Assembly: GCF_041146795.1 (NCBI RefSeq)
Contig: NC_135170.1
Coordinates: 22,252,033 to 22,316,032 of the forward strand
DNA from: Maylandia zebra
Taxonomy: Eukaryota > Chordata > Actinopteri > Cichliformes > Cichlidae
Direction: 5' to 3'
Length of the DNA stretch: 64,000 bases
Below the pieces are notes generated by a model, which saw only the letters and a list, made by a program, of their open reading frames with translations, was not told where the DNA came from and ran no database searches. Positions 34,001 to 45,919 of the stretch are shown piece by piece. Numbering within the stretch: the first letter of the stretch is position 1; each line of letters opens with the position of its first letter. The position numbers and the translations under genes are program-made.

Positions 34001-37000
34001 GAATGGAGAAAGGTGAAATTACCATGGTAAGAAAATAGATGAAAGGACATAATTTGGGAGAGATTCAAGGATTACGGTAAAATGAATGGCTACTTTGACG
34101 ATATGCCACACCTAATCTTTAAAGTGTGGCTTTATGCTACATTGCAGTGCAACTAAGATATGCTGACCAAACAACAGCTTTACCAATCTGATTAAACCTG
34201 TTTAGACTAACATCTAGACTAATTGTAAAACAACAAGTATCTCATTGTTCCAGCATCCAAGAGAAGTAACTGCTAACACAACTCAGGACTGATGCTGTAT
34301 AACGCAAATGCTATGGCAACGGTGGGACAGGTCACGTCAGGTCAGAGGGGATTTTATGATCACCAGATCTCACAGAGCTCCAAGAACAACTGGTGTATTG
34401 AAGGGATTGAGTACGAGAGCAGCTGAGCTTAAAGAAAATATTGTGGCTACGCTGGAAACCTGGATCCTCCATGGTTGATTACCAAGAGTATGAGATGTAT
34501 CCTCTGACAGTCTATTAGAAGAACTGAATGCAGCATTATGGATAATCTTTACTATGACCATCACTGAAACCAACCAGTTGATCTACACCACAGAAGCAGT
34601 GATCTTTGGGATGCTTGGATACAAGATAAAAAAAAAGGCCACAAGAAGCAGTATCCTCCATGAAAAAGGAGACTAGAGGCCAAGATCAAGGCAGAAAGGA
34701 TGGAAGTTAGCCAATTATAAGAGCTCCAGAAAGGTGTGATGAAGAAAGGGATGCTTAAGAAGTACAGCAAGCTACCCATGCCTGAAGCAAAGACTCATAG
34801 CCTTCACTAGCCACCTGAAGAGGTACACCAGAAAGATAGAGGCCAGGAGGACAAGCCAGATGTCCTTCTTCAGTAAACCATACAAGGTGTACGCTAAGTA
34901 GTACTGGAAGAATATAAGAACAGCAGCCCCACCAATTCTGGAGATGGAGCAAAAAGACTGGCTGTAGTGATAGATGTAACTATATCAAGATATGATGTCA
35001 TTAGGAAGAAGTAAAACGAGAAGCTTGAGAAATTCCAAGGGCTGAGAGAAGAACTTTAGAAGATGTGAAGGGTGAAAGCAGATGCTCTTCAGTAAACCTT
35101 CCAAGGTGTACGCTAAGTGGCACGGGAAGAATATGAGAACAGCAGCCCCACTAAGCCTGGAGATGGAGCAATGCTAGAAGAGCAAATGGAAGAAGGACAA
35201 CATAACAATAATGCTCAGTGGCTAGTGGAGCTAAGAGCAGACCACAGCAATCTCCCTAAACTGGCCTCAATAAACATCACAGGGGCCTCAAGGACCAATA
35301 GAGGCAAAAGAAGACAAACAGAAATCTAGACAAGAATGCTTCTTACCATACATGAAGGGTATAATGACAAATCCAGCACCCTGGCATTGTACACTAAGCA
35401 CAAAGAAGTTGTCAAAACCACTATCCAGGATGAACCAACAAAGATCCTTGGTCTTTGTTGTGAATCCTGGGAATAGCAAAGATACTGAAAGGATCCTTAA
35501 GCCTCGGCCCGGAGGTAAAAAAAAAAAACCCCAAAAAACCCAAGCAGAACGAATGGGAAGATGCTCTCAATTGATCACGTACTTAGTGAATACCTAAGGG
35601 AGCAGATATCCATGAAAGAAGATGGGCTGAAAAGATAGCACAGAGACACTAATGAGAGCAGCACAGGGACAAGTGCTAAGGATATGATCCGTAGAAACTG
35701 GACACAACCACACCAGGCAAGACTCCAGGTGCAGGCTGTGTTGAGACACCCTGAAACAATGCACCACATAACAGCAAATTGCAAGATGCTAGGAGGAACA
35801 TGGAATGCCAGAACAAAATTGTTGGAAAAGTATACAGAAATATCTTTGCTGAGTATAACAAGGAAGTCCCAAGTTCAAATAGGATATTTCCACCAGGGTG
35901 GCTAAGAGTGACTGAGCAAAGATTCTTCCAGATACGCATTAACAAAGACCAACTGGACATAGTAGTGGTGGACAAGCACAAAAAGACTGGCTGTAGTGAT
36001 AGATGTAACTATATCAAGATATGATGGAATTAGGAAGAAGTAAAACGAGAAGCTTGAGAAATTCCAAGGGCTGAGAGAAGAACTTTATAAGATGTGAAGG
36101 GTGAAAGCAGAGTGGTCCCCACCATGGTAATCAGAGCACTCAGGGCAGTAATGCCCAAACTGGGAGGGTGACTACAACAGATCCCAGAAACACCATGTGA
36201 GCTCTATGTGTTAGAGCGCAATCCTGAGAATAGCAAAGATACTGAAAGGATCCTCCGGCCTGAAGCTTTCAACTGTCATTAATCTACATTCATACAAATG
36301 ACATTTAGGATCCATTAACCAGCCCATAGGCTGGAAGAGGAGAAATATGAGTAAACCCAGCCCTGCCAATCACAGCTCACTAAGCTACCACTTCAGGGAG
36401 TGGTTCAGCTCCTGCCAGTCTCAGCAAGAGTAACTCCAGTTCGGGGGCCAGGGTACCTGGACCTGGGATATAGAGTATGTTTGGGGAGTGTGGGTGTGTG
36501 TACAGTGTCCTTTTCTGTTTGCCTCCATATTGGGTGAGTGCAGAGTATGTGTATATGTGTGCATGAGAGTGGGAATGCATGTTTGTCCCGTCGGGTCTTC
36601 CCTCTCTGGGAGCATCTCAGGCCCTCCCAGGTATGGGGGCCTGGGAGGGCCTGTGTGAATGTAATGTATCAGGCACACAATATGGTAACTTTAATTATGG
36701 TATATGTAGCACTCATGTTGTTGCCTCTTCAAAATTAAATTTTAATAACATACTTTTACACCAATAAACCAATACATTAAAAAATGGCAGATTTGTTTAA
36801 TGGCCAATGTTTAGAGAGAAATACCCAATGGTTGGGAGCTACGTTGTCGTTTAGCTGGTGGTTGCAATTTGCTGGACTCGTCCGGTAGGTCGAACTTTCT
36901 CTTTCCTAATTGGATAGAAAAATATTTAAAGAAAAGGATAAATATACAACTTTGTTATCTGGGATTTGCTCAGGAGTCAAATTTAATATTTAATTTCAAT

Positions 37001-40000
37001 GATATTATTCTGTCCAAGTGACTGTTGTCTTGAAAATACTGCTTAATACTGCTTGTAATAAATAAGATGGCATACATCTTACCTTCACCACTTGTGGATG
37101 GCAAAACCTGGGGATCAATGTACATATTAATGCATGAGATTATATATATATGTGTGTGTGTGTATTAGGGATGCACCGATACCACTTTTTTGGAAAACGA
37201 GTACGAGTACGAGTACTTGCATTTCAGTACTCGCCGATATCGATACCGAGTACTTAATAAAAACATGATTTAAATTTACAGGTAACAGCTTTAGTCCTAT
37301 AATTTAACAAAAAAACCAAAAAAAAAAAACAAGGGACTGGTTTGGAATTAAGAACATTTATTTAAAATGAAAAGCATGTTGTATGCAACATATTCATGTA
37401 TTCGTGTATTTTAGTTACAAATATATATTTCAGATGTAAAATAATCTTACATTTAGTACTGTAGTTTATCATTGAATACCTATAGCACACAGACTTTACC
37501 TTGGGTCAAATATGGTGGAGATGAAGTACAGTGGGTTGTTCTCGACGTCACTGAAGCGCTTCTTGACAGCTGCCAGTAAGGTTACTTTCATTGTCTTGAC
37601 GCCGTGGTCCTCGTCTGTTTCTCTGTTTAGAAGTCTCACTAGCACAGTCACAGCTGGCATGACATCAGAGGCTAGTGCGTCGTAGCTGCTCACTTTTTTA
37701 GTTAGTTCCTCAAAGGGGGTGAGGATGGCAACAGTCGTCTCCATAAGAGCCCATTGGTGAGCGGTGAGATAGTCAGGGAGTTCATGCTCAAACACATACA
37801 CCCCAGCACTCGCTTTTGCTCAATGAGGGACTGGAGCATGTAATAAATGCTGTTCCAGCGCGTCTGTACGTCCTGCTGCAGTCTCTTTATTGGCTGGTTG
37901 AGCTGTCCCTGAATGTCCTCGAGGCGGGAGTAGGCTAAGGCGGAATGTTTCAAATGCCCAACTATTTTCGGTCCCACTGCTATAGCATCAGCTATGCTCC
38001 TCTGTGCTAATAAGCATGGGTAAATGAGCGTGGGTAAACTCTTTGTACTCGTTGTCGTGTTGGGATTTTAGGTGCTTGATTAAATTACTTGTGTTAAATG
38101 CGCTACCTTTTGAGCCTCCTCTGGACAATTTCGCTGAGCACAATTTGCAATCCGCCTTTGTTTTGTTGTCTTCATTCACTTTAAAATAGTTCCACACGGC
38201 TGATATGTCTCGCCTTGCCTTCTCCCCGCTCTGAACTGCAGCCGGGGCCTGGGGGCGGGCACTCGGCACCTGTTATTAACCCCTTACATGCCGCTCAACA
38301 TAGATAGGTCTCAGACCATGGTATCGGTCCCTGGTATCGGGGGACTTTTAACGAGTACGAGTACTTTAGAAAATGTGGTATCGAGGCCGATACCAGATAC
38401 CGGTATCGGTGCATCCCTAATGTGTGTGTACATATATAATTCTTACCCGATCTAATTCAGGTGCATCTTTTTGCTCCTGTTAATAGTGAATACAAAAAAT
38501 GAGTGCAAAATAACTGAAATACATAATTGCTATCATTGATCTTAGCCAGTTATAGCAAAATTGTATCTAACTTACTTTAGCAGATAAATTGACTGTTTCC
38601 TCATTTGCACTTTGTTTTTCCTAGCAACAACAAAAGAGGCCCGGTAAATAGTTTTGTTTTAATCTGTAATTTGCAGATACCAATGTAATTCTAACACAGA
38701 TTTGCATAAATTGAGATTTATCAGACCAAATCTTACAATGTACAAAATAATATAAGAAATATTAAATTGCATACAGTAAAATTACCTTTAACTGCTTGAA
38801 TCTCTTCTTGAACTTTAATCCTGGTCCAACTTTTGGAATCAATTTATCAATGAGTTCATCATTAAGTTCATAAAAGCTTTCCTCTGTAATTTCTTCATCT
38901 GTAATTAAATAAATCTTAGTAATCCAGGTCATGGTAGTCTAAAGAGCTTAGAAAGAAAAGTGTCTGGACTTCTTTAAGTTGCTTGAAGACGTTTCACCGC
39001 TCATCCAAGAAGCTTCTTCAGTTCTAGGGCCAAATAGTGGATAGTCCCAGATTTAAGTCCTAGGGGAGTGTCCCCCAAGGGGGTCAAGAGCCCCCTGTTG
39101 ATCCTCTACTACTACTATTCACACGAGCCAACGTGTGAAAATGTGTTTAGGTAACAATCAGCCAAGGTTTCAGGTGAACTTATTGTGAAACCAAGCCCCA
39201 CCCATGTGATTTCTTGAGGTCAACAGGCCCAGGATGTGAGTGGGCGTTAAGGCGTTTGGGAAAGGATCTCAAAACTGGATTATAGATTTCACACAGTGGG
39301 TGTTGTTTCTGGAGTATTTGGTGTCTGACCCATTGTTTTGGGCCATTCGATCCTTAAACAACTGTTGCATGAGCTTGGTCCACATAGCATTAAGTACATT
39401 ACATATCTCGGGTCTTGTTTATGAGTTATGGGAGAAGGGAGCAGGAGATCAAAAGACAGATTGGTGCTGCGGCTGCATTGATGTGGACGTTGTTCTGTTC
39501 CATCGTGGTGAAGAGAGAGCTGAGTGTAAAAGCAAAGCTCTCAATTAACCAGTCGATCTACATCCCTACCATCACGTATGGTCATGAGCTGTGAGTGACT
39601 GAAAGATCGCAGATACAAGTGGCGGAAATGGGCTTCCTCCAAAGGGTAGAAGTCACCCAGGAGCCACTGCTCTGTGGTTCGGGCATCTGACAAGGATGCC
39701 TCCTGGGCATGTACAACCAGGACACTATTCACTCACTCTCATATTCACACACTGGTGGAGGAAAGCTACAGTTGTAGCCACAGCTGCCCTGGGACAGACT
39801 GACAGTAGGGTAAAGTGCCCAAGGACACAACGACCAGGACAGAGAGCCCGGGGATCAAACCGGCGACCTTCCGGTTACAGATGCACTTCCCAACCCCCTG
39901 AGTCACGGTCGCCCCAGTAGAAGAAAGACGATATGCTCTTCCTGATACAGACCCAAATCTCCAGCTGGAAATAATCCAGTGACCTTTCGCTTGCCAAACT

Positions 40001-40141
40001 GACGTGTTAAACACTGCATCACATCAATATTGTTTAAAATCTGTGCTCATCAGTGATGCATAGTAATACCTTACCTTCAAATTTATCCATCCACTTTTGT
40101 AGATCCCATTCAGTCAGTTTGTTTCTCACAAAATCATCCAT
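27150..40141 (-). CDS. Nuclear GTPase SLIP-GC-like protein, copy A (SAM-GTPase)
   Basis: Twenty coding exons join in phase to about 803 residues, close to the length of human NUGGC: 40141-40075, 38898-38786, 38620-38576, 38476-38447, 37107-37083, 36905-36825, 33226-33139, 32618-32402, 32311-32090, 31084-30878, 30787-30612, 29998-29905, 29825-29738, 29587-29466, 28787-28617, 28533-28379, 28252-28135, 28000-27892, 27796-27666 and 27400-27319, then a last exon 27220-27150 (21 in all). Residues 1-60 form a SAM domain. A basic stretch 'GKRKF...PPAKRQR' (94-115) looks like an NLS. The dynamin-superfamily G domain has P-loop 'GKTGAGKSS' (168-176), 'VDLPG' (347-351) and 'CTKSD' (412-416). The rest is helical and charged. 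A 5' UTR exon with donor at 40255 is likely. The C-terminus ends early ('AVVR' then stop) compared with copy B. SLIP-GC proteins are nuclear GTPases; the role of the fish copies is not known. Confidence 0.85.
28005..28084. repeat. Poly-A plus (TA)n microsatellite
   Basis: About 35 A followed by about 22 TA units. It abuts the acceptor side of the 28000-27892 exon, which uses TTTCTAAG just inside the tract; length variation here could affect splicing. Confidence 0.9.
31740..31895. repeat. Retroposon tail, shared with 54150-54285
   Basis: Contains 'ATCCATCCATTCATTCTCTT' and 'ACACCCTGGACAGGGTTGCC', typical of a very common fish retroposon 3' region. The same fragment sits at the corresponding intron position in GTPase copy B, so it predates the gene duplication. 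Confidence 0.6.
34380..36260 (+). mobile_element. Rearranged R2-like LINE fragment in intron
   Basis: Plus-strand pieces of an R2-type ORF: 'ELQKGVMKKGMLKKYSKLPM', then 'NAQWLVELRADHSNLPKLAS', then the zinc-knuckle 'HPETMHHITANCKMLGG', then 'DQLDIVVVDKHKKTG'. Frameshifts and stops are frequent. A block of about 120 bp occurs twice in direct orientation (34966-35090 and 35984-36105), so the element is internally rearranged. Copy B keeps only a shorter part (56990-57400). Confidence 0.65.
37161..38419 (-). mobile_element. hAT (Ac/ZBED-like) element, internally deleted
   Basis: Ends are inverted: TAGGGATGCACCGATACCAC at the left and the complement GGTATCGGTGCATCCCTA at the right. Minus-strand frames encode a BED zinc finger (38269-37988: 'SAVWNYFKVNEDNKTKADCK', 'CKLC', 'NLIKHLKSQHDNEY') and part of the hAT RNase-H-like domain (37977-37496: 'DVQTRWNSIYYMLQSLIEQ', 'HQWALMETTVAIL'). 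Catalytic and dimerisation parts are incomplete and frames are shifted. Both flanks are GT-rich, blurring the 8-bp target duplication. Present in copy A only. Confidence 0.8.
38936..39330. mobile_element. TIR element, copy 4 (left part)
   Basis: Left terminal repeat with 'CTCATCCAAGAAGCTTCTTC' and interior matching copies 1-3, including the 'TGGGCGTTAAGGCGTTTGGG' neighbourhood. The right terminus is absent. It lies in the intron splitting the SAM domain of copy A and is not in copy B. Confidence 0.55.
39440..39725 (+). mobile_element. LINE reverse-transcriptase C-terminal fragment
   Basis: Plus-strand translation gives 'NQSIYIPTITYGHEL' and 'QVAEMGFLQRVE', the conserved C-terminal region of a fish non-LTR element, with stops. 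It is joined directly to a SINE-like block at 39730. Confidence 0.55.
39730..39920. repeat. SINE-like block
   Basis: Contains 'GGGGATCAAACCGGCGACCT', resembling a tRNA-like B box (GATCAAAC), and ends with 'CCTGAGTCACGGTCGCCCC'. Such blocks are common fish retroposons. No A box or poly-A tail was confirmed. Confidence 0.4.
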
Positions 40142-40254
40142 GACCACAAAGAAAAACTGAAAGATAAATTGTAATTTCTAATCAAACAACAAAATGGCTA
40201 GGAATAGGCAGATATATAAACAATACATTTAGAGCAAAAGTTCAAATAGTTTAC

Positions 40255-42810
40255 CTGCTATTGAAGATGCGGTAGAAAAGGTTCTTTCAGAGAGGGTGAA
40301 GTCAGCCAGAAGGCATAGACTGGGAACAGTCAGGAACAAAAACAAAAAAGGAGAAGTCGAACAATAAGTAGAAGTTTTAAAAACAAAAGTTGATTAAGGT
40401 TAAAAAGAAAAAGAAAAAAAAAGAAAAAAAGCAAGAGAAGGTAAGTAGAACAAAAGGAGGTGAGTGGAACCAGATCTGATCATAAACAGATGCTAGTCAG
40501 GGGATGAGTAAGGGTAAGTGCGAAAAGGTGGAAGAGGTAGTATTATTGCTGAGGTGATGGAAATGGCTGGATGTTTGGCTCAAGGATTTTAGTGGACATG
40601 TAAAAATAAGGAGCTGAATATAGGAACACTGACATTTAGTTTTGTTTAAATGTGACAATATATATTTTTTAAAACCCACTAGGAAAAATGTAAAAAGAAA
40701 TAACTTTGGAAAACAAATACATTAAGAAAAAACAAACAAACAAACAAACAAACAGTAACTGTTAGGTATGACAAGCAAATGTGCTCTTTGGACACTCATT
40801 CTTTACTATTCTGTCAAAATGTCAACACAGTTTTGATGAAACAGGAAAAAAAAAAGAGTTTCCAAAAGGAGGTTTTAAAAAGTTCTGTAAAGCCATTGCT
40901 TTACAAATGACATTTGTTCCATGTCTTCAGTATTTATGTATTTATGTTATTCATCTATGTTTATGTTATTTACAAGGTCAGAAAGGCTGCAGGAAGCAAG
41001 ATTGATTGAATAAGTGATGCAACTGCATGGCAAGATTGTTTTCATAATATACACAAACTGAAACTAAAGAACAATGCATTTACAAATTTGCCTAATACAA
41101 AACTTTCCAAAAGATACAAGAATATATGCATTTACCAAATATAAAATCAGTTTTGCTGTTTCATAACTGGGTAAAACTTTAACCTTATTAAAAAGGCCTT
41201 GATTAACTATGATGTGTTTTTTTCCTAAGTAACATTATCAGTGTTTTTAATGACACTGAAGGTAATCTATTCAGCAGCTGCACTGAATCCATGAAATAGT
41301 CACAGGTCAATATTAGTAAAGCTGCTACTTCAACCTGAGACTCAAAACCTGAGAACTTTGAGTTCCCCATCCCTGTCTTCACTGCCTTGCAGGCAAAAAC
41401 AGCATAATTCATGCATGTTTTTTGTCCCGTTTTGCAGATTTTGCAGTCATAATCTGAATGCGATACTGCACCAAACAGACTTGCTATTTCCAAGATAACA
41501 CCAATCTATAAATTCTCTATTTATCTGTTTATTTATTCATGTCTATAACAGACCTGAGTGTAAAATAAACAATTTATTGACATCCACTTAAAACTTATCA
41601 AATTAAAAGAGCAATTGCAATTGCACATGTACTGTCAATTCAGAGCTGTGGCTTATAGGTGAATGGGATGCCAGACAAGGACAAGTCCAGAAAAGCCACC
41701 AACTCACACATATGGCTCACTTGCACATACAGGTGCAGACACACTATGGTGCAGCTCAAACAACGGGTGCATAAACCACCACTAAGGCACCCACTCACTT
41801 CCACTTAATTCCTTCAGCCCCTGGTTAAAGGAAACAAATTATTAATTTATCTATAAAAATAATAATGTTTATATAATGCAGATTTTGCAGTCATAATCGG
41901 AGATTATAATGAAAGGATAGAGCACAAACGGAAAAGCAAAAAGGAATCACCAATTACTGCACCTGTTGAACAGCAAGGCACACATACAATGTTCTTGTGT
42001 GGGGGTTTTTTGTGTGTGGGTTTTTTTTTTGTTTGTTTGTTTGGGTTTTTTTTTGCGTGTGTGGCAGTGCGAGTAAAAGGGAATGATGTAACACGAACAC
42101 ACCAAAATGACGGCGGACCTCAAAAGTTACTTATCAAAAAATGACAATGAATCCACATTTTTGCACAGATTTGGCCTTATAAAGGCATGTGGTCGGAAAC
42201 TTTTGATCAGCCTGTTGTTTTCAATACATCGCATGCTCAAAAACTGTTTTGTCTCATTCCCATTTCTTTTTGTTGCATGTTGAAGCTCCACTTTAACCTT
42301 GTTAAGATCCAACCATGCAAATAATTTTTCTTTTCTTTTTTTTATAACCATTTTTCTAGTGGTCATAAACTTTTGATCAGGACTGTATATTATCAATTTA
42401 CAAATGAAACGTTCGTTCAAAAACCAAATGTACATACACAACAAGTACAAACAACAGTACTGGGAAGTTGTTATAAACACAAACTGCTCGAATTGAATAA
42501 TTCCCGAACGAAAGAAGGGAGAATACAAAGCATAAAGGCAAAGCACCTGCACTTCTCTTAGTGTATGCCAGAGAAACAGTAGCGGCTCCACTGTAATGCT
42601 GTCAGCCGCCCACCCAGGGCCAGACATGTGAATGCACGGTAAATTTAGCATTTACAGTAAAAGACAGAAATAATGCTAAGACCGTGAAAAATCAAAGTTA
42701 CATACCGATCAAACGGCGTCTCCCGATTCTCTGCAACTACGACCTATAAATACACCTGTTTACTGCGATGTAAAATAAACGTAAAATACGGCACAATATT
42801 AAAACATACC
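40255..42810 (-). promoter_or_regulatory. 5' region of GTPase copy A
   Basis: Two conserved donors suggest non-coding 5' exons: ATAGCAG|GTAAAC at 40255 and GCTG|GTATGT at 42810. Both also occur in unit B (59849 region and 62604). Sequence conservation between units continues upstream to about 42930 and resumes after an insertion at 44183. No TATA box was identified. Confidence 0.4.
42150..42392 (-). mobile_element. Tc1-like end fragment (partner 61832-62035)
   Basis: On the minus strand it starts 'CAGTCCTGATCAAAAGTTTA' and repeats 'TGATCAAAAGTTT' at the inner side, the double inverted-repeat style of Tc1 elements. The 174-residue frame crossing it (42127-42651) is not a gene. Unit B has the same repeat in the opposite orientation. 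Confidence 0.5.
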
Positions 42811-43114
42811 AGCAATCGATGGAAGGAAAACTTCAGAGGAAACAATCCGCAGGTGTTCTCTACAAAAACACGAGTATCACCAAATCAACCAAAATGTAAC
42901 CAATTCAATCGGAGGGAGCAGCAACATTTTTAAGACTCCGGCTGTGTCCCAATTCAGGGTCTGCACGCTTGAAGTACGTGCACTACGCGTACTACGTACG
43001 GTGCGTACTATAAGTACGAGAAGTGCGGAAGTGAGAGGCTTGTGAAATGGGACGGTCTAGCCTTCGTCGTGCTGCTCAGGTTGCCTAGTACGGTGGCCCC
43101 TAGAGACAAAACAC

Positions 43115-43402
43115 GTACAAACTCCAAAACACTTGCAAAATCCAAAACACTTGCAAAATCCAAAACACTTGCAAAATCCAAAACACTTGCAAATTCCAAA
43201 ACACTTGCAAAATCCAAAACACTTGCAAAAGCCAAAACACATGCAAACTCCAAAACACTTGCAAAATCCAAAACACTTGCAAAATCCAAAACACTTGCAA
43301 ACTCCAAAACACTTGCAAATTCCAAACCACTTGCAAAATCCAAAACACTTGCAAACTCCAAAACACTTGCAAAATCCAAAACACTTGCAAAATCCAAAAC
43401 AG
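43115..43402. repeat. 18-bp minisatellite, 16 units
   Basis: Consensus CACTTGCAAAATCCAAAA repeated 16 times with few substitutions (AAATCC, AACTCC, AATTCC variants). Because 18 is a multiple of 3, open frames run through it in several frames on both strands; none is a gene. Confidence 0.95.
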
Positions 43403-43796
43403 AGAATGTGATGATTCTCTGTTTTGATTAAAACACTTTAGTCTCACTTGCAAACAGTGAGACTAAAGTCATCTCACTGTGGTAATGTAAATATAATATG
43501 GCCAATATTATAGTATTGTCAGATTATTATGATATATATATATATCACAGTGAGATGACTTTAGTCTCATGAACAACAAGAGCTAACTGTTATTTACTAA
43601 CTACTCTTGAAATGACTGTTCAGTACAGAAATGAAGCCCAACTATCATGTTTTACAGTCCTGTGGTCTCAGCCTCAGCCTCAGATACTCAACTAATCAAA
43701 GTGATGTCATGACAACAATGAATGACCAACAAAACATTTTTTTCTCCTTCATTTATGTCACACAATCTCGCGTTTCTCGCGGTTAGTATAATGGTT

Positions 43797-44018
43797 GCTA
43801 AGATAAGACTTTATTGATCTCACAACGGGGAAATTTTTGCGTCACCTCAGCTCAGGTACAAATATCAGAAGGAAATACAAAAATACAAATAAGTACAATC
43901 AATGAAAAAAAGTAAGATAATACACTATATACAATGGTAGCATACACAGTATATGATTATGGATATAGTTGGAAATATGGAAGACATAAACTATATAGCT
44001 TGATATAGCTATTATCAG
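43797..44018 (-). mobile_element. 5'-truncated LINE tail inside the foldback element
   Basis: Minus-strand 3' end with 'GATCAATAAAGTCTTATCTT'. GTTGCTA occurs on both sides (about 43794 and 44018), consistent with a 7-bp target duplication. Younger than the foldback element it interrupts. Confidence 0.6.
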
Positions 44019-44364
44019 GTTGCTAGGCAACCTGAACAGCGTGACGAAGGCTAGACCGTCCCATTTCACAAGCCTCTCACTTCCGCACTTCTCCTACTTA
44101 TAGTACGCACCGTACGTAGTACGCGGAGTGTGCGTAGTGCGCGTACTTCAAGCGTGCAGACCCTGAATTGGGACACAGCCTCCTATACCTGTAACAGCTC
44201 GAGAAGGCAGGTAACGAAGACCCGGAAGCGAGTAAGGGATGCTTAGATGGAAGCTACGATTGAACACAGGACATCTATTTGCCTGATTTCAGTGACATCG
44301 TACCAGTATTTTTATTCTCACATAATCCCGCTTTCTTTATTTTTTTTTGCTCCATGTTGAACAT

Positions 44365-44365
<1 letters not shown>

Positions 44366-44460
<95 letters not shown>

Positions 44461-44461
44461 A
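44366..44461. repeat. (GATA)n microsatellite
   Basis: About 24 uninterrupted GATA units. Confidence 0.97.
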
Positions 44462-44774
44462 TATCCTCTACAGTATCCAATCCAATTATACAGTTATTGC
44501 TATTATTGTTACTACAAAAAAGAAGATTCAAAATAATTTTAAAATATCAGTTGTCATGTCACAAGTGGCACTTTTCTGTGAAATTCTATATGAAACATTT
44601 GCACTGAATCTTCTCTTACAGTGACACCTGTTAGCTGTTAATGAGTAGTTAAAGCAACATTAATGCTAATCTGGTGAAAGGGGTAATCTTTGGAGATGTT
44701 TTACACAAGTAAGTTATAAATGCATCAGAATACTTGAGTTTATTTTTGTTCATGATTCACTTCAATTAAATTCC

Positions 44775-45105
44775 AATTTAATTGAATTTATTTAGCGCTA
44801 AATCATGACGATAATTGCCTTATGCGCTTTATATTGTAAGGTAAAGAAACTACAACAATGCAACAATGCAAACAGAGAAAAACCCCAAAACCATGTGACC
44901 CATATGAGCTCCAGCAGAACCAGACTCAGGGAGAGATGGCCATCTTCCACAACTGGTTGTGGTAAGAGGATGAAGATAACACAAAGACATGCTGTGGAAG
45001 AAAACCATAGATTGATAGATGTTGAAAGAGTAATGTATAAACAGATTATAGGTTTTAAAGCTAATCTTGATAGAGATATTGTCTGTCTGAATCCAAATTG
45101 GGAGC
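44775..45105. repeat. Dispersed retroposon fragment
   Basis: Contains 'TTATGCGCTTTATATTGTAA' and 'AGCTCCAGCAGAACCAGACT', blocks of a common fish retroposon. It ends where the LTR at 45110 begins. Confidence 0.5.
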
Positions 45106-45109
45106 AGTG

Positions 45110-45905
45110 TTACACCCCGGCCTAGGCAACCGGCGTGCAACGCAGGAAAATAAAAATAAGGAGAAAACACACGAAAAAAAACCCCACTAAGGCTCTCCAC
45201 CAAAATCCCAAAACGAAAGTGTCTCAAAACGAAAGTATTGACAAAACCCATTTACAGCTATTTACAACAAACTTTTTATTTACAACACGGGGGAGATCGC
45301 GACCATGACATACTGAAACACAAGGCTTAAATACATAGGAGCAATCAGGGAATGGACTACAGGAGGGAAACACAGCTGGGGCAAATTAGACCTGACGAGA
45401 CAAGGAAACATAAACTGAACACATTAAGATAACACAGACTTTCAACGTAAAGCAGGAAATACATGACAGTCACGCAAAAAACAAAACACTGACAACACCG
45501 AAACGTAACATTTCCCCCCACCCATAAATCAAACATGTAACCCCAAGTGAAAAGTTTGATCCAGACAGACGAAGCCGATGAAGGCTGGAGCGGTCCCACG
45601 GACCCTCCAGCAGACGACGAAGGCTGGAGCGGTCCCTCGGACCCTCCAGCGAAGGCGGATGAAGGCTGGAGCGGTCCCTCGGACCCTCCAGCGGAGACGG
45701 ATGGCTGAAGCGAAGGCAGACGAAGCTGATGAAGGCTGGAGCGGTCCCACTGACCCTCCAGCAGACGACGAAGGCTGGAGCGGTCCCTCGGACCCTCCAG
45801 CGAAGGCGGATGAAGGCTGGAGCGGTCCCACGGACCCTCCAGCGACGACAAAGGCTGGGGCGGTAGATACCATATTTCTAAGATTTTTAGGGCCGGGTAC
45901 AATAA
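45110..45905 (-). mobile_element. Truncated gypsy-like element: 3' LTR, PPT and repeat region
   Basis: The LTR spans 45110-45509 (TGTTACACC to CGTAACA) and is the same family as 5539-5938. On the minus strand the polypurine tract GGGTGGGGGGAAA (45522-45510) directly precedes it. The remaining internal part is a tandem-repeat region; gag, pol and the 5' LTR are missing. Confidence 0.75.
45570..45865. repeat. GC-rich minisatellite in LTR element
   Basis: Six full and one partial copy of a 36-42 bp unit around GAAGGCTGGAGCGGTCCC and GGACCCTCCAGC. Spacer variants recur in the same order, indicating a higher-order unit duplicated once. Long open frames here are by-products of the repeat. Confidence 0.85.
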
Positions 45906-45919
45906 TCTCAAGCACGGCG

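Larger units (their letters stand above)
42937..44182. mobile_element. Foldback TIR element with internal minisatellite
   Basis: Ends are about 150-bp inverted repeats starting GGCTGTGTCCCAATTCAGGG. Flanks read ..ACTCC | TCCTAT.., suggesting a 3-bp TCC duplication. In unit B the same place reads without interruption (about 62730), an empty site. The left half holds a 16-copy 18-bp minisatellite; the right half holds a LINE tail. No transposase. The family was not identified. Confidence 0.75.

Noticed and set aside
42127-42651. 174-residue minus-strand frame
   Set aside because: Crosses a Tc1-like repeat end and the duplicated upstream region; the frame is not kept in unit B.
43115-43402. Regular array resembling a CRISPR
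   Set aside because: Units are contiguous with no spacers, and the genome is eukaryotic.
43008-43453. Several 92-129 residue frames with regular KTLANS/FASVLD repeats
   Set aside because: By-products of the 18-bp minisatellite, open in multiple frames on both strands.
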